From: an uncultured Acidobacteriota bacterium
Lineage (GTDB): Bacteria > Acidobacteriota > UBA6911 > RPQK01 > JAJDTT01
Length of the DNA stretch: 64,000 nt
Reading direction: 5' to 3'
Assembly: GCA_951812665.1 (NCBI GenBank)
Contig: CATOST010000018.1
Span: 248,001 to 312,000 of the forward strand
Under the pieces are notes generated by a model. It searched no databases. It was not told where the DNA came from and saw only the letters and a list, made by a program, of their open reading frames with translations. A program made the translations under genes and the position numbers. Below, in pieces: positions 36,137 through 44,477 of the stretch. The first letter of the stretch is position 1. Each line of letters begins with the position of its first letter.

Positions 36137-37069
36137 ATGCAACTCCATCCCTTTGGAAACACGGGTCTTATGGTCTCCCCGCTTGGTTTCGGAGGAGCTC
36201 CGGTCGGTTTCCTGGGAGAGGAACTCAAGGACGTTTCCCGCCTCCTCAACACGCTGCTGGACGAAGGGCTGAACCTGATCGATACGGCTGCCTGTTACCC
36301 TGGATCGGAGCGGCTCATCGGCGCGGCGGTGAGTCATCGGCGCGCCGAATATGTCCTGGTCACGAAGTGCGGCCACGAAGTGGAGGGGGCCGCCGGACGC
36401 GAGTGGTCTCCCCGGCTCGTGGCCAACACCGTGGACCGGGCTCTGAGGCGCCTCCGCACGGATTGCCTCGACGTGATGCTGCTTCACTCCTGCCCTTTGT
36501 CGGTGCTTCGGAAAGGGGATGCTCTGGCTGCCATGGTTCGGGCCCGGGACCAGGGAAAGATCCGCTTCGTGGGCTATTCGGGGGACAATGAAGCCGCCGC
36601 CTACGCCGCCGGCCTCCCGGATGTGGCGGTGGTCCAGACCTCCGTAAACATCTGTGACCAGTCCAATATCGATTCGGTGCTTCCCCGCACGCGGGAAGGG
36701 GGACAGGGAGTGATGGCGAAACGGCCGCTGGCCAACGCCGCGTGGAAGGACCTGTCGGCCCAGCGGGGCATTTACCAGAATTACGCCAGATCCTATATGG
36801 CACGCTTGCAGTCCATGGGTTTCACGCTGGCCGATCTGGGATTTGAGGGCGATCCGGCTCGGGTATGGCCCGGCCTCGCGTTGCGCTTCACCCTGTCTCA
36901 GCCGGGAGTTCATTGCGCCATCGCAGGCACCACCAGCATTCACAACGCCAGGGCCAATATCCGGGCCGCCGGTCAGGGGCCACTGGCCGCTCCGGTCGTC
37001 CGAAAAATTCGCCGGGCCTTTCGCTCCGCACAGTCCCTGTCGGGCGAGGACTGGCCGGGTTTGACCTGA
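36137..37069 (+). CDS. aldo/keto reductase
   Basis: 310 residues, TIM-barrel NAD(P)H oxidoreductase. The catalytic Asp and Tyr are in [12 protein letters not shown], Lys in VTKCGHE and a His later in [10 protein letters not shown]. The C-terminus matches the NADP-binding loop ([20 protein letters not shown]). GAAGGAAC lies just before the ATG. It is followed at 5 bp by a hypothetical gene and then an SDR, probably one operon for sugar or sugar-acid oxidation. Confidence 0.9.
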   Translation: MQLHPFGNTGLMVSPLGFGGAPVGFLGEELKDVSRLLNTLLDEGLNLIDTAACYPGSERLIGAAVSHRRAEYVLVTKCGHEVEGAAGREWSPRLVANTVDRALRRLRTDCLDVMLLHSCPLSVLRKGDALAAMVRARDQGKIRFVGYSGDNEAAAYAAGLPDVAVVQTSVNICDQSNIDSVLPRTREGGQGVMAKRPLANAAWKDLSAQRGIYQNYARSYMARLQSMGFTLADLGFEGDPARVWPGLALRFTLSQPGVHCAIAGTTSIHNARANIRAAGQGPLAAPVVRKIRRAFRSAQSLSGEDWPGLT

Positions 37070-37074
37070 ATCTC

Positions 37075-37653
37075 ATGATCTTCCACCCTGCCGACTACGG
37101 ACCGATTCTGGCCGCGTTGCTGGACCCGGGACGTCTTCCGGAGTTGGGATCGGGCCGGCCCGACGCCAAGATCCGGGGTTTGGTGGATGCGGTGACGCCG
37201 GACAAGGCCTTTGCCCACACGATTCTCGTGGACCGGGAAATGGCCCGTGCCTGTCTGGCCGGTCTTTGGCTCCACCATGACTATCTGGACCGCTCCCACG
37301 CCATCAGTCAGACGATTCACTCGACTTCCGGAAGCTACTGGCACGGGATCATGCATCGGCGGGAAGGAGATTACCCCAACGCCAAGTACTGGTTTCGCCG
37401 GACCGGGGAGCATCCGGTCTTTCCGGACCTGGCTCGGAGCGCAGCCCGTTTGACGGCAGGTTCCGGAGCCGATGCCGAACGGCTGACCAACGGAGATCGT
37501 TGGGACCCGTACGCCTTCGTCGATCTGTGCCAGGACTGTGTCTCCGGCCGTTCGGACCGGGAGGCGCTCTGCCGCCGGATCCAGCGCCTGGAATGGGAAA
37601 TTCTCTTCGACTTCTGTTACCGGCGGGCCGCGGGAGTCGGTGACGCCACCTGA
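37075..37653 (+). CDS. conserved hypothetical protein
   Basis: 192 residues from the ATG at 37075; the frame is open upstream inside the aldo/keto reductase gene. The central motif SGSYWHGIMHRREGDYPNAK followed by YWFRRTGEHPVF is strongly patterned (His, Arg, Tyr, Trp) and looks like an active or binding site. I recall similar proteins as hypothetical in other soil bacteria, function unknown. No signal peptide or membrane segment. Its position between two oxidoreductases suggests a linked metabolic role. Confidence 0.7.
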   Translation: MIFHPADYGPILAALLDPGRLPELGSGRPDAKIRGLVDAVTPDKAFAHTILVDREMARACLAGLWLHHDYLDRSHAISQTIHSTSGSYWHGIMHRREGDYPNAKYWFRRTGEHPVFPDLARSAARLTAGSGADAERLTNGDRWDPYAFVDLCQDCVSGRSDREALCRRIQRLEWEILFDFCYRRAAGVGDAT

Positions 37654-37684
37654 GTCACGAGAAATAGGCAGCGAGGACTGAAAG

Positions 37685-38515
37685 ATGCTGAGACTGCAGG
37701 ATCAGGTGGCTATCGTGACCGGAGGCGCCCAGGGACTGGGAGGCGCCATTGCCCGGGGTCTGGCCGCCGAGGGAGCCTCGGTTCTGATTGCCGACGTCGA
37801 TCCGGAAGCATCTCACAGGAACGTCCGGCGGATTCAGGCGGCCGGCAATACGGCGGTGGCTCTGCGGACCGACGTCAGCCGGAGAGAAGATCTGCAGGCG
37901 GCCGTGGAGCGGGTGATCCGGGAATGGGGTCGGCTGGACATCCTGGTGAACAACGCCTTTGACGTGTCCACCGCCGGGACCGGTGGAGCCGTTCAGGTTT
38001 CGGAAGAGGACTGGGACGCCGGCATGAACGTCATGGTCAAGGCCATCTACCGGGCGGTCAAGCTTGCGGTGCCCGAGATGATCAAGAGAGGCGCCGGGAG
38101 CATCGTCAACATCTCTTCGGTCCATGGCTTGCTGACGGCTGCCGGTTTTCTCGTGTATGAGACCGCCAAAGCAGCGGTCATCGGCATGACTCGGCAGATG
38201 GCCTGTGAGTATGGTCCCGCCGGGATTCGAGTCAACTCGATTCTGCCCGGTCACATGGTGACGGAGCGCCTTCAGCCCATGTGGGACCAGAATCCATCCG
38301 GGCACGCCTATTTCGAGAATCAGTACCCTCTCCGGCGCTTGGGCACGACCGAGGATATCGCCCAAGGCGCGGTCTTCCTGTGTTCGGAAGAAGCCTCTTT
38401 CATTACGGGCCACGCTCTGGTGATCGACGGTGGACTCTCGATTCAGCTTCAGGAGAACTTCGGGGTTCGCCAGGGACGATACCTGGCGGAGCACCCCGAA
38501 ACTCGAATCCCTTAG
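37685..38515 (+). CDS. SDR family oxidoreductase
   Basis: 276 residues, classical short-chain dehydrogenase. Cofactor loop TGGAQGLGG (residues 12-20), NNA near residue 90, catalytic Ser in ISSVHG, and Tyr-x-x-x-Lys in YETAK. The stop codon TAG (38513-38515) is the first three bases of R1 copy 3, so the repeat inserted at, or supplied, the end of the gene. Substrate unknown. Confidence 0.9.
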   Translation: MLRLQDQVAIVTGGAQGLGGAIARGLAAEGASVLIADVDPEASHRNVRRIQAAGNTAVALRTDVSRREDLQAAVERVIREWGRLDILVNNAFDVSTAGTGGAVQVSEEDWDAGMNVMVKAIYRAVKLAVPEMIKRGAGSIVNISSVHGLLTAAGFLVYETAKAAVIGMTRQMACEYGPAGIRVNSILPGHMVTERLQPMWDQNPSGHAYFENQYPLRRLGTTEDIAQGAVFLCSEEASFITGHALVIDGGLSIQLQENFGVRQGRYLAEHPETRIP

Positions 38516-38677
38516 CAGTCCGTGGCGAAAGTCGCGCGAGCACCGAGACCGTTCCTGTGCCCGCCGGACAAGGCGCGATGAGGGAGCATACCGGGAGTAT
38601 GTGACCGAGTCGCAACGCAGTCCGCCGGGATGCAGGGACGGTCGAATGCCGTGACGACTTTTGCCACGGGCTGCTAG
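38513..38677 (+). repeat. R1 repeat copy 3
   Basis: The core is CAG 38516 to CTG 38673, 158 nt. The outer helix is TAGCAGTCCGTGG with CCACGGGCTGCTA. The third inner base pair changes from U-G (copy 1) to C-G (CGTGGCGAAAG here), which keeps pairing. The apical arms carry the GATGAGGGA variant and pair only partly. It overlaps the SDR stop codon. Confidence 0.88.
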
Positions 38678-38759
38678 TTCGTGTTGCCGAATTCCGGGGA
38701 TGGGTCCGGCGTTGGAATACGACAGACCTGTCGCCACAGGTGGAGTGTAGGATTCCACC

Positions 38760-39692
38760 ATGAACCTGTGGTTGATGGCCTGTTTCCTGGCCTTTACGGC
38801 TTCTTCGGTCCTGGGCCAGGATCGAATCCGCGTCGGCGCCTGGAATATCGAGACCCTGGGATCGCCCGACAGGCGCGACTACCAGCGCAAGTCTCCCTCC
38901 AACGGGTACGGAGTGCCTCGAAAGCCGCAGGAACTGGCGAACCGGATCGAAGCTCTGCGGCTCGACGTACTGGCCCTTTCAGAGATCGACGACACCGATA
39001 CCGGGGACGGCTCGGCGACGAACCGGATTCTGGACGAGGCATTTCGGATACTGAATCGGCGTGGCGGCAACGACTGGACCTATGAACTCTTCCCCAAACG
39101 GATACGCCGCCACAGTTTCCTTCACACCGGCCTGGCCTGGAACCGGAAGCGGATTCGAGCCGTGGGCAGGCGTTTCCGGGTACCTGTCACCGACGTCACC
39201 TCACGCCGGTTCTTCGAGTGGGACCGGCATCCCCACGCCCTGAAGTTCACGCGGGGCAAAGGACGAACCGATTTCGTGGTGATTCCCATCCACATGAAGG
39301 CAGGACGAAGCGAGGCGGCCGTGAAGCAGAGACGGAGTGAAGCGGAGGCGCTGGTCCGGGAGTTATCGGTGATCCAAGATCATTTTCAGGACCAGGACAT
39401 CATTCTCATTGGCGACTTCAATCTGCTGCGGCGCAGCGAACCGGCCGGCCGGGTTTATCGAAAGAAGGGAGGCCTGTTCGATCTGAACTATTCCGATCGA
39501 TCTACCCATATCGCCGATCTTCCCTTTGACCGGTGCTACATCCCAAGATCTCAGCGGGAAAACGAGTTCGCGGGCGTCACTCAGGTTCGGATCATCGCGC
39601 CGCCGGTCGCGGCCCAGAAAAGTTTCCGCCGCCAGTTCTCCGATCATTGGCCCATCGTCCTCGAGTTCGCGAAGCAGGCCGACGACGATTGA
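38760..39692 (+). CDS. exported endonuclease/exonuclease/phosphatase family protein
   Basis: 310 residues with signal peptide (1-19). The fold motifs of the DNase I-like family are seen: WNIETLG (metal Asn), L-S-E-I-D-D (metal Glu), GDFNLLRR (Asp and Asn) and the terminal SDHWPI (Asp-His). All catalytic residues are present. Being exported, it may degrade extracellular DNA or act as a phosphatase; which one is not shown. Confidence 0.88.
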   Translation: MNLWLMACFLAFTASSVLGQDRIRVGAWNIETLGSPDRRDYQRKSPSNGYGVPRKPQELANRIEALRLDVLALSEIDDTDTGDGSATNRILDEAFRILNRRGGNDWTYELFPKRIRRHSFLHTGLAWNRKRIRAVGRRFRVPVTDVTSRRFFEWDRHPHALKFTRGKGRTDFVVIPIHMKAGRSEAAVKQRRSEAEALVRELSVIQDHFQDQDIILIGDFNLLRRSEPAGRVYRKKGGLFDLNYSDRSTHIADLPFDRCYIPRSQRENEFAGVTQVRIIAPPVAAQKSFRRQFSDHWPIVLEFAKQADDD

Positions 39693-39738
39693 CCGCGCGG
39701 CAACAAGCCGCATGGGTCGCTCCGGTTTGGGCGAAAGA

Positions 39739-39759
39739 GGGCGCCCACAAGGGGCGCCC
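39739..39759. repeat. GGGCGCCC hairpin
   Basis: GGGCGCCC, ACAAG and GGGCGCCC form an 8-bp stem with a 5-nt loop between two convergent genes, ending 7 bp after the minus-strand stop. No T tract follows on either strand. A REP-like palindrome is more likely than a terminator, though it could slow transcription. Confidence 0.6.
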
Positions 39760-39766
39760 CTACGCC

Positions 39767-41089
39767 TCACCAACCCTTCCAACTGCCGTCCGCGTTCCGG
39801 TACTGCCGGTAGGACATCTCGGCGTCATAGCGAAGTTTGGCGATGTCAGCTTCCTTGACCCGGATCCCGAGGCCGGGACGGTCGCTCAGCCGGACGTGCC
39901 CGTCCACCAGGGAGAGGTCATGTTCCACGTACCGGTCCATCCGTTCCAGTCCCCAGGCTTCCTGGACCAGGAAGTTGGAGATGACGGCGTCCGCCTGAAA
40001 CAGGGCCGCCAAATGGATAGGTCCCGATGCGTTGTGGGGCGCCATCAGGATCTGGGCCTCTTCGGCCAGGCGTGAGACGGCCAGGAACTGGGTGATGCCG
40101 AAGCTGTGGCTCAGATCAGGCTGAAGAAAAGCGCAGGCTCGGGCATCGATGACTTCCTTGAACTCCCGGTAGGAGAAGAGCTTTTCCCCCGTAGCGATGG
40201 GAACCGGGCTGCGCTCCGAGATCTCCTTGAGTGCCGCGATGGATCCCACCTTGCACGGCTCCTCCAGGAAGAGCGGCTGGTAGGGAGCCACGGCGTCGGC
40301 GAAGGCGATGGCCAGGGCCGGATTGGGACTGCCGTGGGTGTCCAACATCAGGTCGATCTCCGGGCCGACCTCTTCCCGAACGGCTGCTACGATCCGGGCG
40401 CACTCGTCCAAGGCTCCACGGTCCATGGGCCAGGTCCGCATTTCCAGTGGGTTTCCCTTGAGGCCTCGAACTCCCGAGGCGACGGCGGCCCGAGCCCGGG
40501 CCACGGCTTCCTGGATCGATTCGAAGCTGATCCCGCCATGGTAGACGCGGATCCGGTCTCGCTTCCGGCCTCCCAGGATCTGGTAGACGGGGACACCCCA
40601 AGCCTTGCCGGCGATGTCATACAAGGCCATGTTCACCGCCGCCAGGGCCGAGCCCAGAACCGGTCCGCCCTTCCAGGGAAGCCGGTCCGAGATGTCGTCG
40701 CACAGGGCGACCACGTTCAGAGGATCTTGTCCCACCAAGAGCTCCTGCCAGCCCTCCAGCGTCGTTTTCACCGTCGGAGAAAGCCATTCGATACTGGCCT
40801 CCCCCCATCCCGAGATCTCCGTATCGGTCTCGATCTTGAGAAACAGCCAGGTCTTGAAGCTGCTGGCGATGCTCCTTCGGACCCCCTTCTTGGGAGGAGG
40901 ACTCCCAGTCGGCACGTTGAACATGTAGGTCTTCATTCCGGTGATTTTCATGGGTCCTGTCCGTCTCCGCCTGGGAGGCTCCTGTGGCCTCGGTGTGGAC
41001 GCAAAAAGGGCACCCGCCGACGATCCGAGGCCCGCCGTGGCGATCAGGAAATCACGACGGTCCAGGCCATCCGCTCGGCAGGGGAGCAT
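39767..41089 (-). CDS. Tat-exported mandelate racemase/muconate lactonizing (enolase superfamily) enzyme
   Basis: 440 residues from the ATG at 41089, chosen because LDRRDFLIATAGLG follows as a twin-arginine signal; the frame is open to 41218. Metal ligands are readable at LMLDTHGS (Asp), LFLEEPC (Glu) and IATGEKL (Glu), with G-L-K-G-N-P as the barrel Lys. The pattern resembles galactonate dehydratase-like acid-sugar dehydratases, but the subgroup needs comparison. It starts 7 bp after the epimerase-like gene, so they are co-transcribed. Export of such an enzyme is unusual. Confidence 0.85.
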   Translation of the reverse strand: MLPCRADGLDRRDFLIATAGLGSSAGALFASTPRPQEPPRRRRTGPMKITGMKTYMFNVPTGSPPPKKGVRRSIASSFKTWLFLKIETDTEISGWGEASIEWLSPTVKTTLEGWQELLVGQDPLNVVALCDDISDRLPWKGGPVLGSALAAVNMALYDIAGKAWGVPVYQILGGRKRDRIRVYHGGISFESIQEAVARARAAVASGVRGLKGNPLEMRTWPMDRGALDECARIVAAVREEVGPEIDLMLDTHGSPNPALAIAFADAVAPYQPLFLEEPCKVGSIAALKEISERSPVPIATGEKLFSYREFKEVIDARACAFLQPDLSHSFGITQFLAVSRLAEEAQILMAPHNASGPIHLAALFQADAVISNFLVQEAWGLERMDRYVEHDLSLVDGHVRLSDRPGLGIRVKEADIAKLRYDAEMSYRQYRNADGSWKGW

Positions 41090-41096
41090 GGTGGTG

Positions 41097-41939
41097 TCAA
41101 TGGTTCGAAGCTGTTTCCAACCTCGATTCAATCTCTCGGAGGTAGGAGATGCTTTCTCGGGCGATTCGCTCGCCACCGGCCCGGAAATCGAAGACCTCCA
41201 AGGAGACCCAGCCCCCATAGTTCCGATCCCGAAGGAATCGGAGGAGGCGTTCGAAGTCGACGTCTCCGGTGCCGGGATGGCGGCCGTCGATCTCGTTCAC
41301 GTGGACGTGGCGAATTCGGGACCAGTAACGCTCGCACAGGTCGAGAAAGTCGCCCCCCTCATCGGCGGCGTTGTGGCAGTCGAACATGGTCTGGACGTGA
41401 CCATGGGAGACCCGGTCCACCACTTCGACCGCTTCGGCAAGAGTGGAGACCACATCCGTCTCCTCGCTCGAAACGGCCTCCATCAGGAGCGTCACGTCCC
41501 GGTCCCTCGCCGCGGGGGCCAGCTCGGACAGTCCCTCGGCAAGCCGCCCCAGCGCTTCTGGGGCCGTCATTCCGTCCCGAGTGTTCCGCTGTTGGGGCGA
41601 GCCGAGGATCATGAGATGCCCCCCCAGGTCCCCGCAGAAGTCGATGAGCCGTGAGAGATAGGACCAACTTTTCTCCCTCAGGGTCCGCTCCCGGGTCGTC
41701 AGATGCAGTCCCCTGGGCTTGACCAGGAGCCAGTGGATCCCCGAGCAGACCATTCCCTCTCCTTCGATGGTCTCGCGAATCTGCCGCCGGCGGCGGGGCG
41801 AAATCTCGTCCACCGAGTCGGCCAGGGTGAAGGGGGCCACCTCCAAGCCTCGGTACCCCAGGCCACGCACCGTCCGGCAGGTCTGGACCAGGTCCTGTTC
41901 CCCGAAGATCTCACTGCAGATCGCATGTTTCAGTTGCAA
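41097..41939 (-). CDS. sugar phosphate isomerase/epimerase family protein
   Basis: 280 residues, xylose-isomerase-like TIM barrel. Metal ligands likely come from LLMEAVSSE (Glu), QTMFDCHNA (Asp, His), RHVHVNEIDG (His) and WVSLEVFD (Glu). Cytoplasmic, no signal. Its product or substrate may connect with the adjacent MR/MLE enzyme in an unnamed sugar-acid pathway. Confidence 0.85.
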   Translation of the reverse strand: MQLKHAICSEIFGEQDLVQTCRTVRGLGYRGLEVAPFTLADSVDEISPRRRRQIRETIEGEGMVCSGIHWLLVKPRGLHLTTRERTLREKSWSYLSRLIDFCGDLGGHLMILGSPQQRNTRDGMTAPEALGRLAEGLSELAPAARDRDVTLLMEAVSSEETDVVSTLAEAVEVVDRVSHGHVQTMFDCHNAADEGGDFLDLCERYWSRIRHVHVNEIDGRHPGTGDVDFERLLRFLRDRNYGGWVSLEVFDFRAGGERIARESISYLREIESRLETASNH

Positions 41940-42021
41940 GATGCCACTCCCGTCACCGCATCGGCCGAATCGCCGAATGCTTATGCTGTAGTATAGGAAT
42001 CTGTGTCGAAAGTCTCCACGC

Positions 42022-42064
42022 GAAGAGGAGTGAGAAGCGAGGAGTGAGGAGCGAGAGACGAGGG
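42022..42064. repeat. purine-rich low-complexity repeat
   Basis: Imperfect tandem units of GAGGAGTGAGAAGCGAGGAG type lie just upstream of the DUF1501 gene. A similar pyrimidine run on this strand lies near 7821-7850. Confidence 0.5.
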
Positions 42065-42096
42065 ACCGGACCTCCTCGATTAGAACGGCGGGTCAG

Positions 42097-43065
42097 GTGA
42101 AGCGCCGGGAGTTTCTCCGGAAATCGTGCCTTTTTTCCGGCACCTCTTTGGCAACGGCTATTCTTGCTCGAGATCTGGAACCGTCCCGGGCATGGTCGGC
42201 GGGGCCGGGTGACCCCCGGCGGGTGTTGGTATTCATCGAGTTGGCCGGAGGCTGCGATGGCCTCAACTCGCTGGTCCCGTACGGCCTGGACGACTACTAT
42301 CGGCAGCGCCCGAATCTGGCCATTCCTCCCGCGGCCGTCCTGAAGCTGGACCACGCCGTCGGATTGCATCCCTCCCTGGAAGGATTCAAGCGGTTGTTCG
42401 ACGCGGGAAAGATGGCTCTGGTTCAGGGAGTGGGCTATCCCGATCCGAATCGATCCCATTTTCGGTCCAGAAAGATCTGGCATACGGCCCGGCTGGAAAC
42501 CGAGGCTGGGGCCGGCATTCCGGACCGCCGATGCCTGCCGGAACTTGGAATGCGGGTGACGGACGGGGCTCTTGCCGCAAATCTGGCGGCCATCGCCCAT
42601 ATCATCGCAGCCGGGACGGGAGTCCGGGTGTTCTACACGTCCATTGGCGGCTTCGACACCCATGCCTTCCAGGTTGTTCCGGGGAATCCGACCCGGGGAA
42701 TCCATGCCGGCCTCCTCTCCACGCTTTCCAGAGCCGTCACGGCCTTTCTGAACGATCTGACCCGTCGAGGCCGGGAAGAGCATGTCGTCGTCGTGATCTT
42801 CAGCGAGTTCGGGCGCCGTCTGGCGGAGAACGGGACTTTCGGCACCGACCACGGGACCGCCAATCCCGTGTTCATCATCGGAACGGCTGTGGCCGCGGGG
42901 CTTCACGGGCGCCATCCGGGACTGTCTCCGAATGAGTTGACGCCGTCTGGAGACTTGGTTCATACGGTGGACTTCCGCAGCGTCTACGCCGGGGTCCTGC
43001 CCGGTTGGGCGGGGATCGAAGTCGGTTGCGCACCCGATCCTCGGCTCTCCCTGTTGCGAATCTGA
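42097..43065 (+). CDS. DUF1501 family Tat-exported protein, shortened
   Basis: 322 residues from GTG 42097. Tat signal KRREFLRKSC; then LVFIELAGGCDGLNSLVPY, DPNRSHFRS and HIIAAGTGVRVFYTSIGG, FSEFGRR and TDHGTANP, the family hallmarks. Typical members are about 400-450 residues. Here the part between KIWHTA and the helix before AAIAHII is only about 30 residues instead of roughly 100-130, so an internal deletion is likely. The frame stays open, so it may still be made. Function of the family is unknown. Confidence 0.75.
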   Translation: MKRREFLRKSCLFSGTSLATAILARDLEPSRAWSAGPGDPRRVLVFIELAGGCDGLNSLVPYGLDDYYRQRPNLAIPPAAVLKLDHAVGLHPSLEGFKRLFDAGKMALVQGVGYPDPNRSHFRSRKIWHTARLETEAGAGIPDRRCLPELGMRVTDGALAANLAAIAHIIAAGTGVRVFYTSIGGFDTHAFQVVPGNPTRGIHAGLLSTLSRAVTAFLNDLTRRGREEHVVVVIFSEFGRRLAENGTFGTDHGTANPVFIIGTAVAAGLHGRHPGLSPNELTPSGDLVHTVDFRSVYAGVLPGWAGIEVGCAPDPRLSLLRI

Positions 43066-43171
43066 CCCGGTCGCCTGCTCAACTTGAGCACCGGCAACCG
43101 CCGGACTGCTGGTCCTTTCGCTCCTCCATCCTCCCCGGGGTCTGGGTTCAACCCCGTGATATCATGAGCGC

Positions 43172-44407
43172 ATGAGGCGGACCCGGATATTCACACCCGG
43201 ACCGACTCCCGTCTCACCGTCCGCACAGCTGGCCATGGCCAGTCCCCTGGTCCACCATCGCAAGGACGAGTTCCGGGAATTGCTTCTCGAGACTCGATCC
43301 CACCTTCAGGCTCTCTTCAAGACCAAAAACGACGTCGTCATCCTCACTGCGTCCGGGACCGGAGCCATGGAAGCTTCGGTGAGCAACCTCCTTTCCTCCG
43401 AGTCCCGAGCCCTGGCGATCTCTGCCGGGAAGTTCGGTGATCGCTGGGTCCGGATCTGCCGGGCCTTCAACGTGCCCTGCAAAATTCTGGAGAAACCGTA
43501 CGGCGAAGCGGCCTCGGCCCTGGAGATCCAAGGCGCTCTGGAGGCCAACCCGGATACCCGTGCCCTGTTGATCCAGGGCTGCGAGAGTTCCACCGCCACC
43601 ATCCACGACCTGGAATCCATCGCCCGGATGGTCCGCAACCGTTTCCCCGAAGTCCTGGTGGTGGTGGATGCGATTACGGCATTGGGGAGTCAGCCGGTGG
43701 AGACGGACGCCTGGGGTCTGGACGTGGTCATCGGCGGTGCCCAGAAGGCTTTTGCGATCCCGCCCGGCCTCTCCTTTCTGTCTCTGAGTTCCCGCGCGCT
43801 GACCGCGATCCGGGCTTGTCCCGGACCGCGTTTCTACTTCGACCTTCTCAAGGAGGTGAAGGGACAGCGCCGGGGGCAAACGGGGCTGACTCCTGCTGTG
43901 GCTCTGGTGCAGGCGCTGAACAAGACAAGCCGGGAAATGGTCGAGCAGGGTCTGGACCGGATTCTGGAGCAGGTCGAGGTCCGGGCGCGATGTGCGAGGC
44001 GAGGATTGGAAGCCCTCGGTTTCAGACAGCTCTCCTCCGCGCCGGCCAACGCCTTGACCGCCTGCTTCCCGCCTCCGGGGATCGACGCGGCCAGGCTGAT
44101 CCAGGTTCTTCAGGAGCGATTCGGGATCGTCGTAGCGGGCGGGCAGGGTGTGCTGAAGGGGAAGATCATCCGTATCGGACACCTGGGCTACTTCGATCTG
44201 GTCGATGTCTTCGCGGTGATTTCGGCCATTGAGGTCTGTCTTCCGGAACTGGGCGCCCGTATCGACCTGGGGGCCGGCATCAAGGCGGCGATGCAGGAAG
44301 CCGTGACGCCGATTTCCACAGTCTGTGGTGAAAGTCCCGCGAGCACCGAGACCGTTCCTGCGCCCGCCGGACAAGGCGCGATGAGGGAGCATACTCGGAG
44401 TATGTGA
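43172..44407 (+). CDS. class V PLP-dependent aminotransferase with R1-encoded tail
   Basis: 411 residues. N-terminus FTPGPTPVSP and the PLP Lys in GGAQKAFAIPPG place it with serine-glyoxylate/alanine-glyoxylate aminotransferases; the Asp is in VVVDAIT. Native sequence seems to end near GAGIKAAMQEAV. The last 25-30 residues (STVCGESPASTETVPAPAGQ onward to SM) are encoded by R1 copy 4, which supplies the TGA stop at 44405. The enzyme core is complete, so activity is likely kept. Confidence 0.88.
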   Translation: MRRTRIFTPGPTPVSPSAQLAMASPLVHHRKDEFRELLLETRSHLQALFKTKNDVVILTASGTGAMEASVSNLLSSESRALAISAGKFGDRWVRICRAFNVPCKILEKPYGEAASALEIQGALEANPDTRALLIQGCESSTATIHDLESIARMVRNRFPEVLVVVDAITALGSQPVETDAWGLDVVIGGAQKAFAIPPGLSFLSLSSRALTAIRACPGPRFYFDLLKEVKGQRRGQTGLTPAVALVQALNKTSREMVEQGLDRILEQVEVRARCARRGLEALGFRQLSSAPANALTACFPPPGIDAARLIQVLQERFGIVVAGGQGVLKGKIIRIGHLGYFDLVDVFAVISAIEVCLPELGARIDLGAGIKAAMQEAVTPISTVCGESPASTETVPAPAGQGAMREHTRSM

Positions 44408-44477
44408 GCCGATAGCAACGCAGTCCGCCGGGATGCAGGGACGGTCGAATGCCGTGGCGACTTTTGCCACGGGCTGT
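44318..44477 (+). repeat. R1 repeat copy 4
   Basis: The core is CAG 44319 to CTG 44476, 158 nt. Outer helix ACAGTCTGTGG with CCACGGGCTGT. Compared with the other copies the outermost pair is A-U instead of G-C and an inner pair is U-G instead of C-G, both keeping the helix. The top hairpin is GCATACTC/GGAGTATGT. It covers the aminotransferase 3' end and abuts the ftsY stop (44478). Confidence 0.88.

Noticed and set aside
39739-39759. Rho-independent terminator
   Set aside because: Strong GC stem but no T tract on either strand; better described as a REP-type palindrome.
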